A stretch of DNA of 10,581 bases from Lachnospiraceae bacterium (GTDB lineage: Bacteria > Bacillota_A > Clostridia > Lachnospirales > Lachnospiraceae), in NCBI GenBank assembly GCA_021770615.1, contig JAETQR010000081.1, forward strand, positions 1 through 10,581, in the 5' to 3' direction. This document shows, in pieces, positions 1 through 7,446 of this stretch. The position numbers and the translations under genes were made by a program. Positions within the stretch are counted from its first letter, which is position 1, and the number at the start of each line of letters is the position of its first letter. Under the pieces are notes generated by a model. That model was not told where the DNA came from and made no database searches. It saw only the letters and a program-made list of their open reading frames with translations.

Positions 1-996
1 CATCAATTCGGCATAATCCCTGTATATCAACTCAGTTGATATAACAAGATTCCTATACTGTGTAAAATCAATCTTTTCCCATATTACTTTTGGATTTGCC
101 TCACAATACCTGACATAATTTTTTCTATCGAATACAATATACTTAGCATTTCGCAAGTGATTTACCACAGTTCGTTGATTAATAGTAAGTCTTTCACGTG
201 GATAGTTTCTCCGTTCAATATAATTATAATATTCTTTTTCAAATTCTTCCATAGACATTGACTCACTGCCATTACTAAGAAGTACCCTATACACCATTTC
301 TGTTTTTGAAACTGTTTGCTTATCTCTACGTATTGACTCCTCACTCCAAAATGCACTGACCCTCTCTGAGAAACGTCCCGTATAATTCTGTATACTCTCT
401 GGCGTTATACTCATATCACCTTTTTTGTATTTAATAAACAAGTACTCATATCCAGTTTCTCCACAAGCTGGAAATACATTACAAAATTCCTCTTTCGATA
501 ATTTAAAATACTTATATGGTTCACTAAAGTAATCTTCATACATTAACGGCATCTTTTTTACAGTTTGGACAAGTATTTGCCGTACCCTTTCTCTTGTTTA
601 GCCATACATATCACCAATCATTTGTAAGTTATCGCCGGAAAGTCTTTTGAGGATTATTTCACCATTCCGATGGCTGCTATCTAAATATTTTTCCTGAAGA
701 TACCGCATTGCATGAGGTCTATTTAAAATATAATATCCATGTTCTATAATACAAATAGCATCATCAAGAATTATTTCTATAAGAATGGAACTATCGAATT
801 CCAAACCAACTAAGGCTAATTGTTTTTCAAACGCATCTTTTTCTATAATTCCATCCGGCGCATACTTCAAAAAGAAATTTTTTATACTGACACGAAAATC
901 AGATAATGCCAACACCTTTCTAATAAATATATCATCTTTACTTTCTATATCCCAATCTACTATTTCAATATATCCAGAATCCAGAACAATATTTCT
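1..996 (-). pseudogene. Broken gene for a sigma-70 region 4-like helix-turn-helix protein, partial at both ends
   Basis: One reading frame stays open from base 996 to base 1 except for a single TAA at 598-600. The text across the stop reads LQMIGDMYG*TRERVRQI, which matches the sigma-70 region 4.2 helix-turn-helix (typically IG..YGVTRERVRQI). The stop therefore replaces one residue inside the motif; CAA (Gln) to TAA is the simplest change. Upstream of the motif (601-996) is a helical segment that looks like a winged helix, ending near HGYYIL. Downstream (1-597) is well-behaved coding sequence of about 199 residues that runs off the window, with a possible restart at ATG 550-552. The 5' end stops exactly at the insertion sequence boundary, and no start codon with a good ribosome site exists, so the N terminus was lost. 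The region is visibly AT-richer than guaA and the genes beyond it. It was probably a DNA-binding accessory regulator rather than a true sigma factor, since no region 2 is visible; its target is unknown. Confidence 0.8.
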
Positions 997-1017
997 CCTA
1001 AATTATTCACGGAACAG
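997..1017. repeat. Terminal inverted repeat of the IS (end downstream of the transposase)
   Basis: The 21-bp end begins CCTAAATTATTCACGG and continues AACAG. It matches the reverse complement of 2583-2603 at 19 of 21 positions; the differences are A/G at position 5 and A/C at position 17. The 143 bp between this repeat and the transposase stop codon (1018-1160) hold nothing I can identify. Confidence 0.88.
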
Positions 1018-1160
1018 TATCTGAACTGATAACTGTACCATGAATCTGAAAATCGATCCCTGCATCCATAACATCACTCAATTAACCCGTCAAAAGGGTA
1101 TAAAATCCCCGTAACAGAGTTCAGAGCAGTTGTTAAGCTGTCAAGGTTCGTTAATAGTTG

Positions 1161-2439
1161 CTATTCCAGCCGTACATTTAGCTTACCGATATTTGAAAGT
1201 GTCTCATTGAATTCATTCTTATAAGGGCAACTGCTACACAGCTTGCATGTAATATATCTTGCTGAATGAATTACTTTTGCAGCAATCTTCAGCAGTTTTA
1301 AACGGACGGTAGCAATGCGTTGCTTTCGCATATTTGCTGATAACGCCAATCGTCTAAACCAATTAAATATGTTATACGCAAGAGCGTGTACCTGAAGTCT
1401 GTTGGCATTTACCATTCTGGTATGACTGCTTACGGACGCGAAATCAAAACCGGATTTGCTTTCTTTGATGAAGTTTTCCATCAGCCCTCTCTTGCAGTAA
1501 AATTTGATGAGATACTCTGGGGAAGAATCCATGTTTGTGACAATAAATGTGTACATGTAAACCATCTGGTTTTCCGGTTTTTCAACTTTGCATACCACGC
1601 GCCTTTCATAAGGCCATGAACCTGCTTTGTACGTGAATCCACCATAAACTACCGCATGATCAACTTTATTATTCCTGGTGATCTCATCAAGCCCATCCAC
1701 AAAATGGGATGCTTTTTCACGGAGAATGCCATTCTCTTTCAGCCGAATCACATAGCTTGTGCCATTTTCCTCACACTGCTTGTAAAGGTCAGGCGCAGCA
1801 AAACCGCTGTCACCCCGAAGCAGAATACGGATCTCCGGATAATCATCCAGGTATTCATCAAGTATCGGCTGCAGGAAGTCAACCACTCCGGTGCAGGAAT
1901 ACTGTGTTCCGTCACGAAGTTGGATTTTTATTAGATCTCCGGTCATTCCATCATAACAAACAAGTGGATGATAACCATTGCTTTGATAATGAAAATTAAA
2001 GGCGCTGCCTTCCTGTTTGCCGTATGCATCAAGAAGAGTGGAATCCAGATCCAGAATAACAGCCTGCGGCATCTGAATACTGTAAATTTTATTCCGAAGT
2101 ATTCTGCCAATCGCAAGAAACTGGTTTAAGGTATCTTCATCCATACGGTTAAAGAATCTGGAAACAGGGGTCGTTCGTCAGTTCATCGGAAGCATCATCT
2201 TCGAAATAACCGGCAATGATCATATATATCATCTGGAGCAGGTTTTCCTGATCCGTATGGTATCTGAATAATGCAGAATCATTGGTCTTGAAAGCTTTGC
2301 CTAACAGCTTATCAATATCAAGTTTGCTTACGAATTCTTTGATGAGAAGTAAGCCTGCATCGGAGGATAAATCTCCTCCATCAAAATTTATTTTAATCTG
2401 TCTATTGCTTTCTAATGGTAAGGTGTTTACAATACTCAT
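1161..2439 (-). pseudogene. IS1380-family DDE transposase, split by an internal deletion and frameshift
   Basis: The 5' piece (2149-2439, 96 residues) starts at an ATG behind a clear AAAGGAG ribosome site and has the family N terminus (IKINFDGGDLSSDAGLLLIKEF). The 3' piece (1161-2144, 327 residues) carries the catalytic core: LDLDST (first Asp), LRGDSGF (second Asp) and RGLMENFIKE (Glu). The 5' frame ends ...NDPCFQIL*. The other frame runs FFNRMDEDTL across the same bases, continuing upstream of the apparent ATG at 2142-2144. Intact relatives, as I recall them, have roughly 13-16 residues here, including a block like LASQPTLSRF. CAGATTC (plus strand GAATCTG, 2154-2160) can encode both the end of FQI and the RF of SRFF, so a deletion between two such copies would explain both the lost block and the frame change. 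All three catalytic residues lie in a piece lacking its own ribosome site, so the product is very probably inactive. Confidence 0.87.
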
Positions 2440-2559
2440 AAAGGGCTCCTTTTGGGTTATTATTTAAGATTCGACACCTTAATTTTACCACATTTGGATG
2501 CTCTTTTTTCATTCACTTAATAGATGAAAAGCAATATTCAGTTAAAATACAGTATCTAT

Positions 2560-2592
2560 GTGGCTTTCAGCCACTTCCACGGCTGTGCCGTG
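2560..2592. promoter_or_regulatory. Two tandem hairpins at the promoter-proximal end of the IS
   Basis: Two perfect 15-nt hairpins lie back to back: GTGGCT-TTC-AGCCAC (2560-2574) and CACGGC-TGT-GCCGTG (2578-2592). Each has a 6-bp stem and a 3-base loop, and the second overlaps the terminal inverted repeat. The opposite IS end has no equivalent. They lie between flanking DNA and the transposase start, where hairpins in some other IS families limit transcription or translation entering from outside. That role is an inference here; they could also be transposase-binding structures. Confidence 0.6.
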
Positions 2593-2603
2593 AATAATCT
2601 AGG
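2583..2603. repeat. Terminal inverted repeat of the IS (end upstream of the transposase)
   Basis: On the plus strand it reads inward to outward as CTGTGCCGTGAATAATCTAG plus a final G; reverse-complemented it begins CCTAGATTATTCACGG. It pairs with 997-1017 at 19 of 21 positions. Its inner half also forms one arm of a short hairpin (2578-2592). Confidence 0.88.
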
Positions 2604-2607
2604 TTTA

Positions 2608-2637
2608 TTTATATAATAACGCTTCTTTTAGTATCAA
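2608..2637 (-). promoter_or_regulatory. Candidate promoter reading into the IS
   Basis: TTGATA (2632-2637) is followed by TATATA (2610-2615) at 16 bp, or by TATAAA (2608-2613) at 18 bp, on the minus strand. It lies between the guaA terminator and the IS. It may be the original promoter of the now truncated sigma-like gene. The DNA here is AT-rich, so a chance match is possible. Confidence 0.35.
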
Positions 2638-2659
2638 AACAGTACCAACGGGCATAAAG

Positions 2660-2700
2660 AAAGCTCGCAAATGCCCCTTTTATAGGCTTTTGCGAGCTTT
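2660..2700 (-). terminator. Rho-independent terminator after guaA
   Basis: A perfect 12-bp stem AAAGCTCGCAAA (2660-2671) pairs with TTTGCGAGCTTT (2689-2700). Three more pairs follow after one mismatch, closing a 9-base loop. On the minus strand the stem is followed by the short U-tract CTTTAT. It starts 6 bp after the guaA stop codon. The stem is nearly symmetrical, so it may also block transcription in the other direction. Confidence 0.85.
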
Positions 2701-2706
2701 TGAAAA

Positions 2707-4254
2707 TTATTCGAACTCTATCGTCCCCGGCGGTTTACTCGTCAGATCATACAGAACCCGGTTAACCCCCTTGACCTCATTGATGATCCTCCCCATCACC
2801 TTCTGAAGCACCTCAAACGGTATCTCCGCCGCCTCTGCGGTCATAAAATCCACTGTATTCACAGCCCGAAGTGCCACCGCATAGTCATAAGTCCTCTCAT
2901 CACCCATGACACCAACGCTCTGCATGTTGGTAAGCCCTGCAAAATACTGGCCGATACTGCGGTCCAGACCGGCATTTGCTATCTCCTCGCGGTAGATCGC
3001 ATCCGCATCCTGCACGATCCGTACTTTATCCGCAGTAACCTCTCCGACAATGCGAACCCCAAGACCCGGGCCCGGAAATGGCTGACGGAATACCAGATAT
3101 TCCGGAATGCCAAGTTCTAATCCGACCTTGCGGACTTCATCCTTAAAAAGATTCCTGAGCGGTTCAATAATCTCCTTAAAATCCACATAATCAGGCAAAC
3201 CTCCCACATTATGGTGAGACTTGATGACTGCTGATTCCCCGCCAAGCCCACTTTCAACTATATCCGGATAGATCGTACCCTGAACAAGGAAATCCACGGC
3301 GCCAATCTTCTTTGCCTCTTCCTCAAATACATGAATAAATTCTTCACCGATAATTTTCCGTTTTTCCTCCGGTTCTGTAATCCCTGACAGCCTGTGGTAA
3401 AATCTCTGCTGGGCGTTTACGCGGATAAAATTAAGGTCATATGCGCCTTTGGGGCCAAACACCGCCTCTACCTCATCGCCCTCGTTTTTGCGGAGGAGTC
3501 CGTGATCCACGAATACACAGGTAAGCTGTGAACCTATAGCCTTTGACAGCATAACTGCCGCCACAGAGGAATCCACACCGCCGGACAATGCACAGAGCAC
3601 CTTGCCGTTTCCTACCTTTTTGCGGATCTGCTTTACAGACTCTTCCACAAAAGAATCCATCCTCCAGTCTCCGCAACAACCACATACCCCCAATACAAAA
3701 TTAGAGAGCATTTTCATCCCCTCAGCAGTATGCATAACCTCAGGATGGTATTGAATAGCGTATAACCCTGCATTTACATTTTCAGCCGCAGCCACCGGGC
3801 AATCTGCCGTATGTGCTGTGACCTCGAATCCCGGAGCAACCTCAAAAATTGTATCAAAATGGCTCATCCAGCACACTGTCTCTTCGGATACATCTTTGAA
3901 GATCCGGGAAGATCTTTTATCCACCAGTACCTTTGTTTTCCCATATTCTCTCACATCAGCCCGAGCCACTCTGCCTCCGAGCACATGCTGCATAAGCTGT
4001 GCGCCATAGCAAAGTCCAAGTACCGGAATCCCGAGCTCAAACAATTCCCGGGAACAAGTCGGCGAATCCTCTTCATAACAGCTGTTGGGTCCGCCGGTCA
4101 GGATGATCCCCTTGGGATTCATCGCTTTGATCTTTTCAAGATCTGTTTTATAAGAATAGATCTCACAGTACACATTGCATTCCCTGACACGCCTTGCCAC
4201 CAATTGATTATACTGGCCTCCAAAATCAATCACAATTACTAACTCACTCTTCAC
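2707..4254 (-). CDS. guaA: GMP synthase (glutamine-hydrolysing)
   Basis: Converts XMP, ATP and glutamine to GMP in the cytosol, the last step of de novo guanine nucleotide synthesis. The GTG start at 4252-4254 is chosen because AGGAGG lies 6 bases upstream and the protein then begins [16 protein letters not shown], as in the family; the frame can be extended to 4287 but without a ribosome site. It gives 515 residues, the usual length. Residues 1-200 are a class I glutamine amidotransferase with nucleophile Cys82 (GLCYGAQ) and His170/Glu172 (YHPEV). The ATP pyrophosphatase domain follows, with the P-loop SGGVDSS at 224-230. The C-terminal dimerisation domain contains [13 protein letters not shown] and ends KPPGTIEFE. 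No lesions are seen. It has its own promoter and terminator, so it is probably monocistronic. Its 3' end is a known integration hotspot for genomic islands. Confidence 0.98.
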   Translation of the reverse strand: MKSELVIVIDFGGQYNQLVARRVRECNVYCEIYSYKTDLEKIKAMNPKGIILTGGPNSCYEEDSPTCSRELFELGIPVLGLCYGAQLMQHVLGGRVARADVREYGKTKVLVDKRSSRIFKDVSEETVCWMSHFDTIFEVAPGFEVTAHTADCPVAAAENVNAGLYAIQYHPEVMHTAEGMKMLSNFVLGVCGCCGDWRMDSFVEESVKQIRKKVGNGKVLCALSGGVDSSVAAVMLSKAIGSQLTCVFVDHGLLRKNEGDEVEAVFGPKGAYDLNFIRVNAQQRFYHRLSGITEPEEKRKIIGEEFIHVFEEEAKKIGAVDFLVQGTIYPDIVESGLGGESAVIKSHHNVGGLPDYVDFKEIIEPLRNLFKDEVRKVGLELGIPEYLVFRQPFPGPGLGVRIVGEVTADKVRIVQDADAIYREEIANAGLDRSIGQYFAGLTNMQSVGVMGDERTYDYAVALRAVNTVDFMTAEAAEIPFEVLQKVMGRIINEVKGVNRVLYDLTSKPPGTIEFE

Positions 4255-4296
4255 AGAACTCCTCCTAACAGAATAATGGTTAAACAAAATATATGG

Positions 4297-4342
4297 AACA
4301 TGAAAACACTGGCTCCATCCAGATTACATAAAACAGCATGTT
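4297..4342 (-). promoter_or_regulatory. Possible folded leader of guaA, not a recognised riboswitch
   Basis: In the roughly 95-nt guaA leader, AACATG (4297-4302) can pair with CATGTT (4337-4342), enclosing a small CTGG-6-CCAG hairpin (4309-4322). I see no conserved purine riboswitch core (no paired kissing loops around a three-way junction) and no terminator U-tract. The pairing is short and may be chance. Confidence 0.25.
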
Positions 4343-4356
4343 TGAAAAACAAAGTT

Positions 4357-4385
4357 ATTATACAATACCCCTTATCGCTTTACAA
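4357..4385 (-). promoter_or_regulatory. Sigma-A-type promoter of guaA
   Basis: On the minus strand TTGTAA (4380-4385) and TATAAT (4357-4362) are separated by exactly 17 bp. Transcription should begin near 4350, about 95 bases before the GTG start. No convincing terminator separates the MATE stop (4436) from this promoter, so some read-through from the MATE gene is possible. Confidence 0.75.
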
Positions 4386-4435
4386 GTAATATCTCTATAC
4401 GAGAAAAGAACCCCCAGTGTCCAGAACAAATTTTG

Positions 4436-5800
4436 CTAAGACACAATCGCTTTTTTCTTCCAACTCCCCCTTACATAACGAATGGCAAAACAAACGGCCC
4501 GGAACGCCCAGTCAATGATCATTGCGATCCATACTCCAAAAACTCCCATGCCCATATATTTCCCCAGCACATAGCTGAATCCGATCCGGAAAACCCACAT
4601 GGATAAAATGGAAATATACATACACGCTTTCACATCCCCGGAGGCCCGGAAGGTTGCCGGAGCGACAAAGGATGCAGGCCAGATAAAGATTGCACATATC
4701 CCATGAAGCGTAATGATCTGCCTGGCCAACCCTTCTGTCACAGCGGACAGATGATACATCTTTAAGATTTCCGGAAGGAGCAAATAGATCGCCGCTACCG
4801 TCACTGCCATACTAATATAGGTAATAGCCATTAACTTTTTATGATAGTATTTCACCTGGCCGTAATCTCCTGCTCCGACACACCTCGCAATCACAGTCGT
4901 GACCGCAAAGGTAATCGACATGCCCGGCAGGATCTGGAACAGCGCCACAGCATTGCTGACTGCGTTCGCCGCAATTGCATATGTACCGAACCCGGACACA
5001 AGGCTCAGAACAATAACCTTCCCAAGCTGAAACATACTGTTTTCCAGACCATTTGGCACGCCTATGCACAAGATCTTCTTTACAATAAACCAATTGACGC
5101 GGTACCGGAAGGTCCGCTCAATGCATAACGTCCGTCTCTGATCGCACAAAAGGGCAACAATAAGCACCGCCGCCACCATTCTGGAAATCAGTGTCGGAAT
5201 TGCCACTCCTTCTGTCCCCCTGTGAAATCCATAAATCAGAAGGGCATTGCCGCCCACGTTGATAACATTCATGACAATTGATACCTGCATGGACACTCTG
5301 GAATTCCCCATAGCACGGAAAATTGCCGCCCCTCCGTTATACATGGCCATAAACGGTATAGAAGCGGTCACGATCATCAGATAGGTATTTGCATGCTCCA
5401 TAACCTCAGGTTCTATCTTCCCGAATACTCCATGAAGAATGAAATACTTGCCTGCATACACGATCAATGTAATCCCAATCGCACATATGGTAATAAACCA
5501 CACAAGCTGTGTTGCCGATTTGCCTGCCTCTTTTGTCTTCCCAGAACCTAAATACTGGCCTGCAACCACTGCTCCTCCTGTAGCCAGAGCCGCAAACGCA
5601 TTGATCAGAAGAACCATGATCTGATCCACCAGGGATACGCCGGACACCGCTGCTTCCCCCACGCTGGCAATCATTATGGAATCCGCCATACCAACAAATA
5701 CTGCCAGCAGCTGCTCAACAATCAGCGGGATAATCAACGCCATCAACGCCTTATTGTCAAATAAATAATTACCTCTGTCTGCTTTTATTTTATTTCCCAT
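4436..5800 (-). CDS. MATE family efflux transporter
   Basis: Polytopic inner-membrane antiporter of the MATE family, expected to export drugs or cationic metabolites using a sodium or proton gradient; the substrate cannot be told from sequence. The ATG at 5798-5800 is chosen because GAGGAG lies 7 bases upstream and the product starts MGNKIKADRGNYLFDNKALM, followed at once by the first membrane segment; a frame open to 5938 would add 46 residues with no family likeness. It is 454 residues, normal for MATE, with about 12 hydrophobic segments in two homologous halves. Typical features include IIPLIVEQLLAVFVGMADS near the start, GAAIFRAMGNSR in the first half and ATFRASGD in the second. It follows the DHHW gene after 134 bp but has its own strong promoter, so its link to the polysaccharide operon is positional only. 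Confidence 0.93.
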   Translation of the reverse strand: MGNKIKADRGNYLFDNKALMALIIPLIVEQLLAVFVGMADSIMIASVGEAAVSGVSLVDQIMVLLINAFAALATGGAVVAGQYLGSGKTKEAGKSATQLVWFITICAIGITLIVYAGKYFILHGVFGKIEPEVMEHANTYLMIVTASIPFMAMYNGGAAIFRAMGNSRVSMQVSIVMNVINVGGNALLIYGFHRGTEGVAIPTLISRMVAAVLIVALLCDQRRTLCIERTFRYRVNWFIVKKILCIGVPNGLENSMFQLGKVIVLSLVSGFGTYAIAANAVSNAVALFQILPGMSITFAVTTVIARCVGAGDYGQVKYYHKKLMAITYISMAVTVAAIYLLLPEILKMYHLSAVTEGLARQIITLHGICAIFIWPASFVAPATFRASGDVKACMYISILSMWVFRIGFSYVLGKYMGMGVFGVWIAMIIDWAFRAVCFAIRYVRGSWKKKAIVS

Positions 5801-5819
5801 AAAAAAACTCCTCGCCGTT

Positions 5820-5848
5820 ATTATACGCCGCGAAGTTTTTTTGTACAA
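5820..5848 (-). promoter_or_regulatory. Strong promoter of the MATE gene, start site at the ribosome site
   Basis: TTGTAC (5843-5848) and a perfect TATAAT (5820-5825) are 17 bp apart on the minus strand. The predicted start site, about 7 bases downstream, is near 5813, at the first base of the GAGGAG ribosome site (5808-5813). The leader would be only about 13 nt. The pentamer CGCCG occurs directly repeated on both sides of the -10 box (5813-5817 and 5826-5830), a possible regulator site. Confidence 0.72.
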
Positions 5849-5934
5849 GGTATAATTGTTTCCGTCTTGCCAATAACCTGCCGGCAAAGCATACCTGATC
5901 TCCTCCGTGCACAAGAGGATACACCGGCCTGTCA

Positions 5935-7428
5935 TCAATAATTTACGATCTCTGCAATATTAGCCACCAGCTTATCTGAGGATGCTGCAGAAATATTATT
6001 CAGGAAAAGTATATCTTTAATCTCTTTTTCACTGATCAGAGCCATCAGACCGGATGGATAATAACGGTAATCCACAACGTATACATACTCATAATGATCC
6101 ACCAGAAACGGGACAAACGCATTACCGAAGGATTCCTTTACTACCAGGCATGAACTGCCGTCATTTTTCGTGGGATTGTGGATCTCACTGATCGGCTGGT
6201 CTCCACCGATAAAGCAATTATATTTCGATGCGGCATTCCACTCGGACACGTCTGAGATAATCTCATATTCCACTGTGTTGCCTTTCCGGTCTGTATACGT
6301 CATATCATTCGTGGCCAGAGGAATGTAAGCCGTAACCGTATCCGGAGTTTCCCCTAAGGCCGCCGATTGATTACAATAGGAATACATTGTCCCGAGAAAG
6401 TTGTCGAAAGTCTTTGTCTCATAACTGTCGATCGGAGTTGGCTTTATATCCTTTTCTTTCATGAATTCACAATATGCATAATATGCTCCAAGTGCAGTCC
6501 AGTGGTGATCTGTCCGAAAATAAAGATACTCGTCATTATGGTCTTCCAATGTAGCAAACACGTCAATCGGAGTAACTTTCTTATCCAGTTTATCACATAT
6601 ATACTGGATGGCCTCCCTCTGGTCACTGCTGCCCAGTTCCTTTTGAAGCTCCGCATCCAGATACACCCCTGAACTGATCGGCACAATCATATCATAAATA
6701 TTTACTTCCTCATCGACCTTATTTGCCAGCGTATTGACTGCTTCCACATACTTATCCACGCCTTTTTGATTAAATCCATACAATCCAAATGCCGTATTCT
6801 CCGCTACATACACAGCCCCGAACTTTTCCTGGATCTCCTGGATCTCCCTCTGCTTTTCTCCAGATTTTACAGTTGTCTTTTCCTGTTCATTCTCCTTCGT
6901 TTCCTCTTCTGCAACATCCTCCTCAGACACCTGGGCTACGGCCTGGACATCTCCGTAAATCTGATTTTTCTGCACTCCATACGCCGCACGAACCCCCATA
7001 TTCCCGGAGATCAACCTCTCCCGAAATGGAAATGTATCTGCATACCAGGTATTTACGCCCTCAAAAAACTCGCCATTCCATAGCGTCTCTACCGTCGGCT
7101 TGGGAAATTTGGTCAACGTACGTTTTTCAATCTGGGATTCCTTCGGCCGAAGTGGGATAATCAGCGCAACAAATGCAAGAAATCCCAGGACTGCAACAAA
7201 TGCATAAATTTTACATACTACAACAATCCTGCTTTTCCTGCCGCCCCTCCGGCTCCTGATCCTGCTTCGCATCTCCTCATCTTCAAATTCTCCTGCCCTG
7301 TATCCTATCCCTCTGCTTGGCAGGCCCTCTTTTTCTTTTAGGGACCTGTTGCGTTCCCGATTCTTCGTTCGGTCTTTAATTTTCCCGTTTCTTCCGTTCC
7401 CTATCTCATTTCTCAACTTTCGTTCCAT
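5935..7428 (-). CDS. DHHW/AlgX-like membrane-anchored SGNH-type protein, probable polysaccharide O-acetylation partner
   Basis: A 497-residue protein of the DHHW type, related in plan to AlgJ/AlgX. Residues 1-67 are strongly charged and probably cytoplasmic; 68-93 is one membrane segment; the rest should lie outside the cell. YADTFPFRERL (129-139) is typical of the family. The acid-base motif is TDHHW (306-310) in YFRTDHHWTALGAYYAY, and the likely nucleophile is Ser433 in KESFGNAF, before the conserved VVDYRYY. A charged low-complexity stretch (about 167-203) interrupts the domain. It lies 18 bp downstream of the MBOAT gene, whose stop overlaps the AGAAGGA ribosome site used here. MBOAT + DHHW pairs transfer acyl groups, usually acetyl, across the membrane to a glycan; the glycan here is unknown. 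The start is uncertain because the ribosome site is 13 bases away; Met53 is an alternative but has no proper spacing. Confidence 0.85.
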   Translation of the reverse strand: MERKLRNEIGNGRNGKIKDRTKNRERNRSLKEKEGLPSRGIGYRAGEFEDEEMRSRIRSRRGGRKSRIVVVCKIYAFVAVLGFLAFVALIIPLRPKESQIEKRTLTKFPKPTVETLWNGEFFEGVNTWYADTFPFRERLISGNMGVRAAYGVQKNQIYGDVQAVAQVSEEDVAEEETKENEQEKTTVKSGEKQREIQEIQEKFGAVYVAENTAFGLYGFNQKGVDKYVEAVNTLANKVDEEVNIYDMIVPISSGVYLDAELQKELGSSDQREAIQYICDKLDKKVTPIDVFATLEDHNDEYLYFRTDHHWTALGAYYAYCEFMKEKDIKPTPIDSYETKTFDNFLGTMYSYCNQSAALGETPDTVTAYIPLATNDMTYTDRKGNTVEYEIISDVSEWNAASKYNCFIGGDQPISEIHNPTKNDGSSCLVVKESFGNAFVPFLVDHYEYVYVVDYRYYPSGLMALISEKEIKDILFLNNISAASSDKLVANIAEIVNY

Positions 7429-7446
7429 ATATCTGACCGCATCCTT

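Larger units (their letters stand above)
997..2603 (-). mobile_element. IS1380-family insertion sequence, complete ends, disrupted transposase
   Basis: The element is 1607 bp, within the usual size of IS1380-family elements. It is bounded by inverted repeats starting CCTAAATTATTCACGG at 997 and, read inward on the other strand, CCTAGATTATTCACGG at 2603. The CCTA-type start fits the family. It encodes a group 1 DDE transposase in two broken pieces. The five flanking bases are TTTCT on the left (992-996) and TTTAT on the right (2604-2608); this could be a decayed 5-bp target duplication with one mismatch, but a perfect duplication is absent. The element inserted in, or rearranged next to, the sigma-like gene and cut off that gene's 5' part. 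With its own transposase broken, it could move only if a related element supplied the enzyme. Confidence 0.88.

Noticed and set aside
162..356. 64-residue minus-strand frame
   Set aside because: It is an out-of-frame shadow of the sigma-like pseudogene, whose own frame here encodes consistent protein-like sequence continuing to base 1.
2608..2655. Mini-frame MPVGTVLILKEALLYK reading toward the IS, as a possible lost N terminus of the sigma-like gene
   Set aside because: No ribosome site (it starts in the tail of the guaA terminator), it ends in TAA before the IS, and joining across the IS does not keep frame with the pseudogene.
3811..4242. 143-residue plus-strand frame inside guaA
   Set aside because: It is antisense to highly conserved GMP synthase sequence, has no ribosome site and no family likeness.
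4255..4435. Purine riboswitch before guaA
   Set aside because: The leader is about 95 nt, and I could not find the conserved guanine/adenine riboswitch core or an anti-terminator/terminator pair; only a weak short hairpin is present.
5801..5938. Upstream ATG at 5938 for the MATE gene, which would overlap the DHHW stop codon
   Set aside because: The added 46 residues are unlike MATE proteins, and the -10 box and ribosome site at 5808-5825 favour the start at 5800.
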